A DNA stretch of 36,213 nt from an uncultured Lachnospiraceae bacterium (GTDB lineage Bacteria > Bacillota > Clostridia > Lachnospirales > Lachnospiraceae), in NCBI GenBank assembly GCA_946536155.1, contig CAMNEB010000009.1:1-36213 (forward strand), written 5' to 3'. Positions 1-8,764 of this stretch are shown here, in pieces (position 1 is the stretch's first letter; every line of letters begins with the position of its first letter). Below the pieces are notes generated by a model. It ran no database searches, was not told the DNA's origin, and worked only from the letters and a program-made list of their open reading frames with translations. The position numbers and the translations under genes were made by a program.

Positions 1-34
1 ATAGCATATATATGAAAAATGCGAGGAGATCCTT

Positions 35-2152
35 ATGAAATACTCATCAGTTTCAAGAAAGGCGTTCAAAAATATCATTTCCCTGATGCTCACGGTGTTT
101 GTGACCGCATGCTCTGTCATTGCCGTGACCCCGCTTTCCGTAAAGGCGGCAGATCAGCCCGTCGCATCAAAGGTTGAGACCAATATGTGGGGCTCCGGCG
201 GACAGATATCATTTGACTTAAGCGGCTGCAACGGATATCTGACTGTCACAGCGGTGGTGGAATTCAATGCGGATGTCAATTCTCCGAGCGGATGGGGCTT
301 TGATACCTATACCGCAAACGGAAAACAGGTCACCGCTACGGTCAGGGCAGACGGTGCCAATTCATGGGGATTTAACTCAAACGTCGGTATCCAGGTATCG
401 GGCTCGGGACTTACAGACGCTAAGCTTGTGAGTGTCACGGGCTCCGGATCTTTTGCCGCCCCCGTCATCAACAATCCCAACCAGAACGGACAAAATGATC
501 AGAACGGTCAGGGAGGAGATGCGCCCAAGCCTGATTTTGCCTCACCTGCGGTTTCTGTATGCGGAGAAGCGGGAGATGACTGGCTTACCACCGACGGATC
601 CAGGATCGTCGACATGAACGGCAATGAAGTCTGGCTTACGGGACTCAACTGGTTCGGATACAATACCGGAACCAATCTTTTCGACGGATTGTGGAACGCC
701 GAGCTTGAAACTTCCATAGTTTCTATCGCGGATCACGGATTCAACCTGATGAGGATCCCCATGTCCGCAGAGCTCCTTCTTGAGTGGAAGAAGGGCAATT
801 ATCCAACGGCAAATTACAATCATGCATATAACAGCAATCTGAATTCCCTCAACTCGCTTGAGATATTCGACTATGTCCTTACCCTCTGCGAAGAGAACGG
901 CATCAAGGTCATGATCGATATACACTCTGCAAATACCGATGCTTCGGGACACAATCATCCCGTATGGTATACCGACAGGATAACCGAGGATCAGTATATC
1001 GAGGCACTTACATGGATCGCCGACAGATATAAGAATTTCGATACCATAGTTGCATATGACCTTAAGAACGAGCCTCACGGAAAAGCAAGTGAGCAGACAC
1101 ATGCCATCTGGAACGATTCCGATGATAAGGATAACTGGAAGAGAGCCGCTGAGCGCGCGGGAAATGCCATTCTGAATGTCAATCCCCATGCACTCATAGT
1201 CATAGAGGGTATTCAGATCTATCCCATCAATCCCGCTTCCAACAATTTCACATCAAAAAATGATGCGGATTACTACAATACCTGGTGGGGCGCCAATCTC
1301 ATGGCAGTCAGGGACTATCCCATTGATTTCGGTTCCGCCGCCAAAAATGCACAGATAGTCTATTCGCCTCATGATTACGGTCCTCTTGTCTATCAGCAGC
1401 CCTGGTTTTCCGGCGGCTTCGATTACGATTCCCTTTATGAGGACGCATGGCATGATTACTGGCTCTACATCGAGGAAGAGGATATCGCTCCCATCCTCAT
1501 AGGTGAGTGGGGCGGTTTCATGTCGGGGGATAATCTCAAGTGGATGGAATATCTCAGAGATCTCATCGGCAAGGATAATCTCAATCATACCTTCTGGTGC
1601 TACAACGCCAATTCAGGCGACACCGGCGGACTTGTAAAGGATGATTTCAAGACCTGGGACGAAGAAAAGTATGCACTGGTTAAACCTGTCCTTTGGCAGA
1701 CCCAGTCAGGTAAGTTCATCGGTCTCGACCATAAGGTTGCACTCGGGGCAAACGGCATATCCCTGGGAGATCATGCCGGCAATTCTCCCGAACCTGTGAT
1801 CAATCCCGAGACTGACAGTGCTGTTCTTGCAGGCGGCGCGTCCTCTGATGCGGCATCTGCAGGTGGAGGTCAGACCGGTTCTGCAGGCGATGCCGGATCG
1901 GAAGCCGCAGCGGGATCTTCCGCAGGAGTATCCGAAAATGCCGGACAGGATACGGTCATCGCAGGTCCTCCCACTCAGGAAAATGCCCCTGCAGGGAACG
2001 CGGCAAAGGAGAGCGGCTCGGCATCTTCGCCTCTTATCACCGTGCTCCTTATAGTTGCCATAATACTGCTGGCAGTTTCCGTTTTCCTGTCCCTCAGCAA
2101 CAGGAAAAAAATGCGTCAGAACAGCTCGGACAAAGACTCCGGAGAATTCTAA
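35..2152 (+). CDS. Secreted, C-terminally membrane-anchored GH5-family endoglucanase (cellulase) with an N-terminal putative carbohydrate-binding/beta-sandwich domain
   Basis: N-terminal signal peptide; GH5 motifs DLKNEPHG (acid/base) and ILIGEWGG (nucleophile); Ala/Gly/Ser-rich linker, then C-terminal TM helix (SPLITVLLIVAIILLAVSVFLSL) and short basic tail; RBS gaggag upstream. Confidence 0.93.
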   Translation: MKYSSVSRKAFKNIISLMLTVFVTACSVIAVTPLSVKAADQPVASKVETNMWGSGGQISFDLSGCNGYLTVTAVVEFNADVNSPSGWGFDTYTANGKQVTATVRADGANSWGFNSNVGIQVSGSGLTDAKLVSVTGSGSFAAPVINNPNQNGQNDQNGQGGDAPKPDFASPAVSVCGEAGDDWLTTDGSRIVDMNGNEVWLTGLNWFGYNTGTNLFDGLWNAELETSIVSIADHGFNLMRIPMSAELLLEWKKGNYPTANYNHAYNSNLNSLNSLEIFDYVLTLCEENGIKVMIDIHSANTDASGHNHPVWYTDRITEDQYIEALTWIADRYKNFDTIVAYDLKNEPHGKASEQTHAIWNDSDDKDNWKRAAERAGNAILNVNPHALIVIEGIQIYPINPASNNFTSKNDADYYNTWWGANLMAVRDYPIDFGSAAKNAQIVYSPHDYGPLVYQQPWFSGGFDYDSLYEDAWHDYWLYIEEEDIAPILIGEWGGFMSGDNLKWMEYLRDLIGKDNLNHTFWCYNANSGDTGGLVKDDFKTWDEEKYALVKPVLWQTQSGKFIGLDHKVALGANGISLGDHAGNSPEPVINPETDSAVLAGGASSDAASAGGGQTGSAGDAGSEAAAGSSAGVSENAGQDTVIAGPPTQENAPAGNAAKESGSASSPLITVLLIVAIILLAVSVFLSLSNRKKMRQNSSDKDSGEF

Positions 2153-2157
2153 TATCC

Positions 2158-2187
2158 TTGAAATAAAGGGCGCTTTTAAGATATAAT
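2158..2187 (+). promoter_or_regulatory. Putative sigma-A promoter: TTGAAA -18 nt- TATAAT
   Basis: Direct match to -35/-10 hexamers just upstream of the GH13-like gene. Confidence 0.55.
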
Positions 2188-2212
2188 ATATTGAATTGCG
2201 GAGGCTTTGCAG

Positions 2213-4060
2213 ATGAACAGAAAAGGCAACAATTTTATATTTCCGCTTATTACGCAGGTGACTGACGACGGTATAAGATTTTGCCTTGAAACATCATCAA
2301 ATGACTGCGGTATCATCATTTATGATATTGTCTCCGGCAAAGAACTTGAGAAGATCCCTTTCGGTCCGGAAGACCGTATCGGGAATCTCTGCTGCAAGAC
2401 AGTTTCCGGATTTGATGCATCCCGCATCTCTTATGTCTATTATTCGGGAGGAGAGACTCTGACCGATTGCAGGGCGACCGGGCTTCTGGGCGGAAGGGTA
2501 TACGGAAAGCCCGTTGCAGAACCCCTTAAAGCCGTTATTCGCGAAGATTCCTATGATTGGGAAGATGACGCATATCCCCGTATAAGCTTTGAAGAGAGCT
2601 TTTATTATCTGCTCCATGTAAGGGGATTTACCAATTCTCCCTCTTCGGGAGTAAAGCACAGAGGTACTTTTGCGGGGATCACGGAGAAGATAGATCATTT
2701 AAGGTCTTTCGGGATCACGACCCTTGAACTCCAGCCCGCCTATGAATTTATCGAAACGGAATGCAGGCCAGGTATAGATCCTGCCTACGGATACGCCGGA
2801 AGGACGACGGTTCCTTCCGTTCCCGGCAAGCTTAATTACTGGGGTTACAAGCCCGGATATTATTATGCACCCAAACAGGCATATTCATCATCTGATGATG
2901 CCTGCACAGAGTTTAAAGACATGGTCAAAGCTCTCCACAAAAACGGTATGGAGCTTTGCATGCAGTTTCATTTTGCACCGGATTTTCCGGAGTCTGAGGT
3001 CCTTGAGATCCTCAGATACTGGGTGGTCAATTATCATGTTGACGGATTCCACCTGATGGGAATAAACATCCCCATGAGACTGGTATCCTCGGATCCGCTC
3101 CTTGCGGGGACAAAGATCTTAAACGATCATCTGGACAATGTGGATTTCGGATGCATCGGTTCTTCCATGCAGAAGAGATTCATCGGTCTGTATTCGGATG
3201 AGTTTGAGTATCCACTCAGAAGGCTTCTGAAAAGTGATGAAGGCATGGTGTCGGCATCGCTCCTTGCACTCAGATCGAATCCCGGGGATTTCGGACGCAT
3301 AAACTTTCTTTCTTCATACCGCGGATTTACTCTCATGGACCTTGTCAGCTATGACCGCAAACACAACGAAGAGAACGGTGAAGAGGGAAGGGACGGCAGT
3401 GACTGCAACTACAGCTGGAACTGCGGTGAGGAAGGCCCCACCCGCAAGAAGAAGATACGTGAGCTGAGACTCAGACAGATAAAGAACGCTTACAGCCTTC
3501 TGATGCTGGGCGCCGGAACTCCCCTTATCTTTATGGGCGATGAGTTCGGCAATTCCCAGAAGGGCAATAACAATCCCTATTGCATAGATTCACCGGTGAC
3601 ATGGCTGGACTGGAAAAATGCGGATTCTTTTTCGGAGCTTACGGAATTCCTTAAGAAGCTGGTACTTCTCAGGAAAAAACATAAGGTCTTTTGCAAAGAC
3701 AGGGAGCTCTACACCGTTGATTCCGAGAATTGCGGATATCCCGAGATGAGCTATCATTCGGATACCGCATACAGAGTATCGGATGAATACTATTCAAGGT
3801 CCTTCGGCATCATGTACTGTGAGAACTGCGGAAGATCGCTCATATATGCGGCGGTCAACATGAACTGGGAAGAGACCACACTGGCCCTTCCGAGACCTCC
3901 CAAGGGATATGAATGGAGCGTAAGTCTTTCCACGGATCCCGCAGGCGGCAGTATATGCCGTGAGGATGAGTCTTTAAGAACCATACCGGGACGCACGGTT
4001 ACATTTTTTGAAACGGTCCCGAAAAAGTCCGGAAATAAACGATCAAAGGAAGATAAATGA
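2213..4060 (+). CDS. GH13-like protein (isoamylase/GlgX/type I pullulanase-like), predicted catalytically inactive pseudoenzyme
   Basis: Family hallmarks HRGTFAGITEKIDHLRSFGITTLELQP, LNYWGYKPGYYYAPKQAYSS, GTPLIFMGDEFGNSQKGNNNPYCID; catalytic motifs substituted (see findings). Track ORF starts at TTG 2207; ATG 2213 with upstream GGAGG is the likely start. Confidence 0.88.
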   Translation: MNRKGNNFIFPLITQVTDDGIRFCLETSSNDCGIIIYDIVSGKELEKIPFGPEDRIGNLCCKTVSGFDASRISYVYYSGGETLTDCRATGLLGGRVYGKPVAEPLKAVIREDSYDWEDDAYPRISFEESFYYLLHVRGFTNSPSSGVKHRGTFAGITEKIDHLRSFGITTLELQPAYEFIETECRPGIDPAYGYAGRTTVPSVPGKLNYWGYKPGYYYAPKQAYSSSDDACTEFKDMVKALHKNGMELCMQFHFAPDFPESEVLEILRYWVVNYHVDGFHLMGINIPMRLVSSDPLLAGTKILNDHLDNVDFGCIGSSMQKRFIGLYSDEFEYPLRRLLKSDEGMVSASLLALRSNPGDFGRINFLSSYRGFTLMDLVSYDRKHNEENGEEGRDGSDCNYSWNCGEEGPTRKKKIRELRLRQIKNAYSLLMLGAGTPLIFMGDEFGNSQKGNNNPYCIDSPVTWLDWKNADSFSELTEFLKKLVLLRKKHKVFCKDRELYTVDSENCGYPEMSYHSDTAYRVSDEYYSRSFGIMYCENCGRSLIYAAVNMNWEETTLALPRPPKGYEWSVSLSTDPAGGSICREDESLRTIPGRTVTFFETVPKKSGNKRSKEDK

Positions 4061-4650
4061 GCGATTCGTTTTTTTGCAGATTCATCAGACATTTTGTGAC
4101 CATTACAAAACACAGGCTCCTTGTCTGTAAAGGATGCTTTAAGATAGGGCTCTATTATCAGGGGCTCACTCATGACCTCTCAAAATATTCTCCCGATGAA
4201 TTCCTCGTGGGAGTTAAGTATTATCAGGGTACCAGGAGTCCCAACAATGCGGAGAGGGAGGATAAGGGATATTCCTCCGCATGGCTCCATCACAAAGGTC
4301 GTAACAAGCACCATTACGAGTACTGGATCGATTACAATACGAGAGGGGACGTACCCGGTGAAGACGTTCTCCTGCCTGTTGCAATGCCGGATAAATATCT
4401 TGCCGAGATGGTCATTGACAGGATAGCGGCATCGAAGGTCTATAAGGGCAGTGATTACAAGGATTCCGATCCTCTCGATTATTTTCTCAGCGGTCTTGAG
4501 ACCGTTCCCATGCATCCGGATACCAGGAAGAGACTCCGCAGGTATCTGATGATCCTCGCAAAATACGGCGAGGAGAAGACCTTCAGGCTCATAAAGTATG
4601 AACTGAGACACGGCCGTTACATTCCAAAGAGTAAAAGAAAAGAAGCTTGA
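4057..4650 (+). CDS. DUF5662 family protein
   Basis: THDLSKYSPDEF and HHKGRNKHHYEYW motifs typical of the family; ATGA overlap with upstream stop. Confidence 0.75.
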   Translation: MSDSFFCRFIRHFVTITKHRLLVCKGCFKIGLYYQGLTHDLSKYSPDEFLVGVKYYQGTRSPNNAEREDKGYSSAWLHHKGRNKHHYEYWIDYNTRGDVPGEDVLLPVAMPDKYLAEMVIDRIAASKVYKGSDYKDSDPLDYFLSGLETVPMHPDTRKRLRRYLMILAKYGEEKTFRLIKYELRHGRYIPKSKRKEA

Positions 4651-4652
4651 TC

Positions 4653-5756
4653 ATGGCAGGTTCATCATTCGGAAAAATATTCAGGATAACCACCTGGGGA
4701 GAGTCTCACGGACCCGCCCTGGGATGCGTTATAGACGGATGCCCCGCAGGCGTTGAACTTTCGGAGAGCGACATCCAGCCCTTTCTCGACAGGAGAAAGC
4801 CGGGTAATGCGGCAGTCGCCACAGCAAGAAAGGAATCCGATATATGCGAGATCCTTTCCGGCGTATACGAAGGCAGGACAACGGGCACACCGATCTCCGT
4901 CATGATAAGGAATTCCAATCAGCATTCGGGAGATTATGACGAATTAAAAGATGTTTTCAGACCGGGTCATGCGGATATGACCTTTGACGCCAAGTACGGC
5001 ATCAGGGATCACAGAGGCGGAGGCAGGAGTTCGGGAAGAGAGACGGCGGCCAGAGTCATCGCAGGTGCCGTGGCTTCCAAGGTGCTGTCGCAGCTGGGCA
5101 TAAAGGTTGAAGCCTATACAAGATCCATAGGACCCGTTGAAAGTGATCTTAGCGATTATTCCAGATCCGCGGTCCTTGCAAATGCCACCGCGATGCCCGA
5201 TATAAACGCAAATGCCAGGGCACTTGAGTATATCGCGGATCTTAAGACAAAATGCGATTCCTGCGGCGGAGTCATGGAGTGCATCATAAGCGGAGTTCCC
5301 GCAGGAGTGGGAGATCCCGTGTTTGATAAGCTGGACGCCCTTCTTGCACATGCCGCGATGAGCATAGGTGCCGTAAAGGCTGTTGAGATAGGTGACGGAG
5401 TACTTGCCGCATCTTCGACCGGCAGCAGGAACAATGACAGCTTCAAGGCTCTTCAGAGCGGCAGGATCGTAAAACGCACCAATCACAGCGGCGGGATACT
5501 CGGAGGCATCAGTGATTCTTCCGACATCCGCGTCAGATGTTCCGTAAAGCCCACACCCTCGATAGCAAGGGAGCAGAAGACCGTAACGAAAGACGGTGAG
5601 AATACCGTGATCGCCATCAAGGGAAGACACGATCCGGTCATCGTTCCCAGAGCTGTAGTGGTCCTCGAGAGCATGTGCGCCATAACGGTTCTGGACGCCA
5701 TGCTGAATGGCATGTCATCAAGAATTGATAATCTTGTCACTATATATAAAAAATAG
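4653..5756 (+). CDS. aroC: Chorismate synthase
   Basis: GKIFRITTWGESHGPALGCVIDGCPAG N-terminus, RHGxxD/GGGRSSGRETAARV motif; ATG 4653 preferred over track start 4647. Confidence 0.97.
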   Translation: MAGSSFGKIFRITTWGESHGPALGCVIDGCPAGVELSESDIQPFLDRRKPGNAAVATARKESDICEILSGVYEGRTTGTPISVMIRNSNQHSGDYDELKDVFRPGHADMTFDAKYGIRDHRGGGRSSGRETAARVIAGAVASKVLSQLGIKVEAYTRSIGPVESDLSDYSRSAVLANATAMPDINANARALEYIADLKTKCDSCGGVMECIISGVPAGVGDPVFDKLDALLAHAAMSIGAVKAVEIGDGVLAASSTGSRNNDSFKALQSGRIVKRTNHSGGILGGISDSSDIRVRCSVKPTPSIAREQKTVTKDGENTVIAIKGRHDPVIVPRAVVVLESMCAITVLDAMLNGMSSRIDNLVTIYKK

Positions 5757-5767
5757 AGGTGTCAAAC

Positions 5768-6889
5768 ATGGGAGAAACTAAAAAAGATAAGAAAAAAACG
5801 CAGGTAAAGCCCGCAGACAAGTATGTGGCTTATATCTCCACCTACACCATGGGTGATAATCACGGCATCAAGATATATGACGTAAATATGGAGACCGGAC
5901 GTTTTTCCGAGAAGGATGAGGTTGAGATATCCAATTCATCATATGTCACGGTATCTCATAACGGAAAATATCTTTATTCCATCACCGACCTCGGGGTTGA
6001 GTCGTACAAGATCGCACCGGACGGAACTCTGGATCTTATTAATTTCGCCCCCATCAACGGCATGAGAGGATGCTATCTTGCAACCGATTATTCCGACCGG
6101 TATCTTATGGTCGCAGGCTATCATGACGGCAAGCTCACCGTTCTCCATCTCAAGGATAACGGCGGCGTAGGTAAGATCACGGATGAAGTCTTCCATAAGG
6201 GACTCGGCTCCATGGCGGACAGAAACTTCAGGCCCCATATCGCCAGCGCCAGGATGACCCATGACAACAGATATATCCTCGTTGCCGATCAGGGAATGGA
6301 CCATGTCAATGTCTATGAGCTCAATCACGATAACGGCAAGGTAAAGCTTGTTGACATCATCAGATGCGAACTTGAGTCATCGCCACGTCAGATCAAGCTC
6401 TCCAAGGACGGACGTTTTATCTACATCTGCCTTGAGGCCACCTGCAAGATCGATGTATATGAATATAACTTTGACGGCAAGGAGCCTCATTTTGAGAAGA
6501 TCCAGACCGTTGATGTCATCAGGAATGAAAGAGGGACCAACTGTGCCATAAGCGCGCTTTCTTTCTCCCCGGATTATAAGTATATCCTCACCACCGTTGC
6601 CGGAGACAATTCGGTCGCTATTTTCTCTGCCGATGAGAAGACCGGACTCCTTGAAAAGAAGCTCCTTCTTCCCGTATCGGGAGATTATCCCAAGGATGCC
6701 GAGATCCTTCCCGGCAATAAATTCCTTGTTTCGCTGAACCATGAATCCAACGAGATGTCTTTCTTCAAGCTTGATATCGAGAACGGACAGATGGTCATGA
6801 ACGGCGGTTTTGTTCACGTAAATACACCGAATTGCATCCTGATCCACAAGCTGGATGATGATAACAGAGAGATACTGGAAAACCAATAA
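5768..6889 (+). CDS. Lactonase/6-phosphogluconolactonase-like beta-propeller protein
   Basis: YbhE-type repeats (RPHIASARMTHDNRYILVADQGMDHVNVYELN); ATG 5768 preferred over GTG 5759. Confidence 0.85.
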   Translation: MGETKKDKKKTQVKPADKYVAYISTYTMGDNHGIKIYDVNMETGRFSEKDEVEISNSSYVTVSHNGKYLYSITDLGVESYKIAPDGTLDLINFAPINGMRGCYLATDYSDRYLMVAGYHDGKLTVLHLKDNGGVGKITDEVFHKGLGSMADRNFRPHIASARMTHDNRYILVADQGMDHVNVYELNHDNGKVKLVDIIRCELESSPRQIKLSKDGRFIYICLEATCKIDVYEYNFDGKEPHFEKIQTVDVIRNERGTNCAISALSFSPDYKYILTTVAGDNSVAIFSADEKTGLLEKKLLLPVSGDYPKDAEILPGNKFLVSLNHESNEMSFFKLDIENGQMVMNGGFVHVNTPNCILIHKLDDDNREILENQ

Positions 6890-8031
6890 TGTCTGAGAAT
6901 TTTAAACTGTTAAAAAAAGACGGTGAAGCAAGAAGAGGGGAACTGGTGACTGTGCACGGAACGGTACAGACCCCTCTTTTTATGAATGTCGGGACCGTCG
7001 GCGCGATAAAAGGCGCAGTATCGACCGAAGACCTTGAAAATATCGGATGTCAGGTGGAACTTTCGAATACCTACCATCTCCATGTGAGGACCGGCGACGA
7101 TCTGATCAAACGATTCGGAGGCCTTCACAGGTTCATGGACTGGCACAGACCCATACTCACCGATTCCGGCGGGTTCCAGGTCTTTTCGCTTGCGTCCATG
7201 AGAAAGATAAAAGAAGAAGGTGTCACCTTCAGAAGCCATATAGACGGGCACAGGATCTTCATGGGTCCCGAGGAGAGCATGCGGATACAGAGCAATCTGG
7301 GTTCCACCATTGCCATGGCATTTGACGAATGCCCTCCCGCCAAGGCCGAGAGAAACTATGTCCTTGATTCCGTTGCAAGGACGGAGAGATGGCTTCTAAG
7401 ATGCAAGGCCGAGATGGAAAGGCTTGGCCTCCTGGAAGACACCATCAACAGAAAACAGCTTCTCTTCGGAATAAACCAGGGAGCTGTCTATAAAGATATC
7501 AGGATCGAAAACGCAAAGAGGATATCGGAGCTTGACCTTCCGGGATATGCCATAGGCGGACTTGCGGTGGGAGAGACTCATGAGGAGATGTACGATGTCA
7601 TAGAGCATACGGCACCTTTCCTCCCTGAGGACAAACCCAGATATCTCATGGGAGTGGGAACCCCCGCAAATATCCTCGAAGCCGTCGAACGCGGTATAGA
7701 TATGTTCGACTGTGTGTATCCTTCGAGAAACGGACGCCACGGTCATCTATATACCCATTACGGAAAGATCAATATAAACAATGCTAAATATGCGGAAGAT
7801 GACAGACCGATAGAAGAGGGATGCGGATGCCCCGCCTGCAGGAGATACTCCAGGGCCTATATAAGGCATCTTCACAAAGCGGGAGAGATGCTGGGCCTAA
7901 GGCTCTGTGTCCTCCACAATCTCTATTTCTACAATCACCTCATGGAAGAGATCAGGTATTCCATCGATGCGGGTGAATTTGCGGCATTTAAGAAAAAGAC
8001 CCTTGCGGACCTTTCATCAACCGAAAGATAG
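6889..8031 (+). CDS. tgt: tRNA-guanine (queuine) transglycosylase
   Basis: DSGGFQVFS, GGLAVGE, DCVYPSRNGRHG, Zn-binding CGCPAC...H motifs. Confidence 0.97.
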   Translation: MSENFKLLKKDGEARRGELVTVHGTVQTPLFMNVGTVGAIKGAVSTEDLENIGCQVELSNTYHLHVRTGDDLIKRFGGLHRFMDWHRPILTDSGGFQVFSLASMRKIKEEGVTFRSHIDGHRIFMGPEESMRIQSNLGSTIAMAFDECPPAKAERNYVLDSVARTERWLLRCKAEMERLGLLEDTINRKQLLFGINQGAVYKDIRIENAKRISELDLPGYAIGGLAVGETHEEMYDVIEHTAPFLPEDKPRYLMGVGTPANILEAVERGIDMFDCVYPSRNGRHGHLYTHYGKININNAKYAEDDRPIEEGCGCPACRRYSRAYIRHLHKAGEMLGLRLCVLHNLYFYNHLMEEIRYSIDAGEFAAFKKKTLADLSSTER

Positions 8032-8270
8032 AAGCTGTCTGTTGTTTCTGAAAGTTATAGTGCACGAATTAATTAATTGCACTTTCGCGGACTGCAAATG
8101 GCTTAGATGATACATTTTCAGCCCGCGATACGGCAATTACTAAATTCGTTGACTATAGAATGGGCCTGCTGTGCTTTAAAGACAGATAGATGTCATGTTT
8201 TGATTGTACTTTTTATTATTTTAATGTATCATTATGCACTGTAGTTGATTTTTTACGGAGGTTTTTGATA

Positions 8271-8621
8271 ATGAATTTAATTCTTCTTACAGGTGAGGCC
8301 CAGGTAGATCCTGCCGGTTCACTAATATCGATGGTGCTCATATACGGCGTACTTATCTTCGCGCTCTGGTTCTTCTTCATGAGACCCCAGGGCAAGGAGA
8401 GGAAGAAGCAGCAGGAAATGCTTTCCACTCTTGAGAACGGAGACATTGTCTGCACCACATCCGGATTTTACGGAACCATCATTGACATTCAGGACGATAT
8501 GGTCATTGTTGAGTTCGGAAATAACCGCAACTGCCGTATTCCCATGGAAAAGGCAGCTATCTCCAAGGTAGAAAAGCCCGGTGCTTCCGTCGCCGCAGAT
8601 ACCAAGGATTCCAAGAAATAA
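8271..8621 (+). CDS. yajC: Preprotein translocase subunit YajC
   Basis: Single TM then FFMRPQGKERKKQQEM...GDIVCTTSGFYGTI; ATG 8271 preceded by ACGGAGG; downstream of tgt. Confidence 0.95.
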   Translation: MNLILLTGEAQVDPAGSLISMVLIYGVLIFALWFFFMRPQGKERKKQQEMLSTLENGDIVCTTSGFYGTIIDIQDDMVIVEFGNNRNCRIPMEKAAISKVEKPGASVAADTKDSKK

Positions 8622-8645
8622 CATATGCGGCAGGGTATGCCGATG

Positions 8646-8673
8646 ACTCCCGGAAATTTTTCCGGGAGTTTTT
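8646..8673 (+). terminator. Rho-independent terminator after yajC
   Basis: ACTCCCGGAAA ... TCCGGGAGT followed by T-run. Confidence 0.85.
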
Positions 8674-8705
8674 ATATTTCCGGTGCATTTAAATACCATT
8701 AATCC

Positions 8706-8734
8706 TTGAAAAACACTGATAAATCACATATATT
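8706..8734 (+). promoter_or_regulatory. Putative sigma-A promoter of leuB operon: TTGAAA -17 nt- TATATT
   Basis: Hexamers with 17-nt spacing between yajC terminator and leuB. Confidence 0.55.
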
Positions 8735-8764
8735 AGAAATGTCGCTCTAAAGGAGGATTTTAAT

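Noticed and set aside
542-1189. 215-aa minus-strand ORF opposite the GH5 gene
   Set aside because: Antisense to the well-supported cellulase catalytic domain; no independent evidence.
2213-4060. Calling the first GH13-like gene a pseudogene
   Set aside because: No frameshift or internal stop; scaffold motifs and RBS are intact. Loss is confined to catalytic motifs, so pseudoenzyme is the better description.
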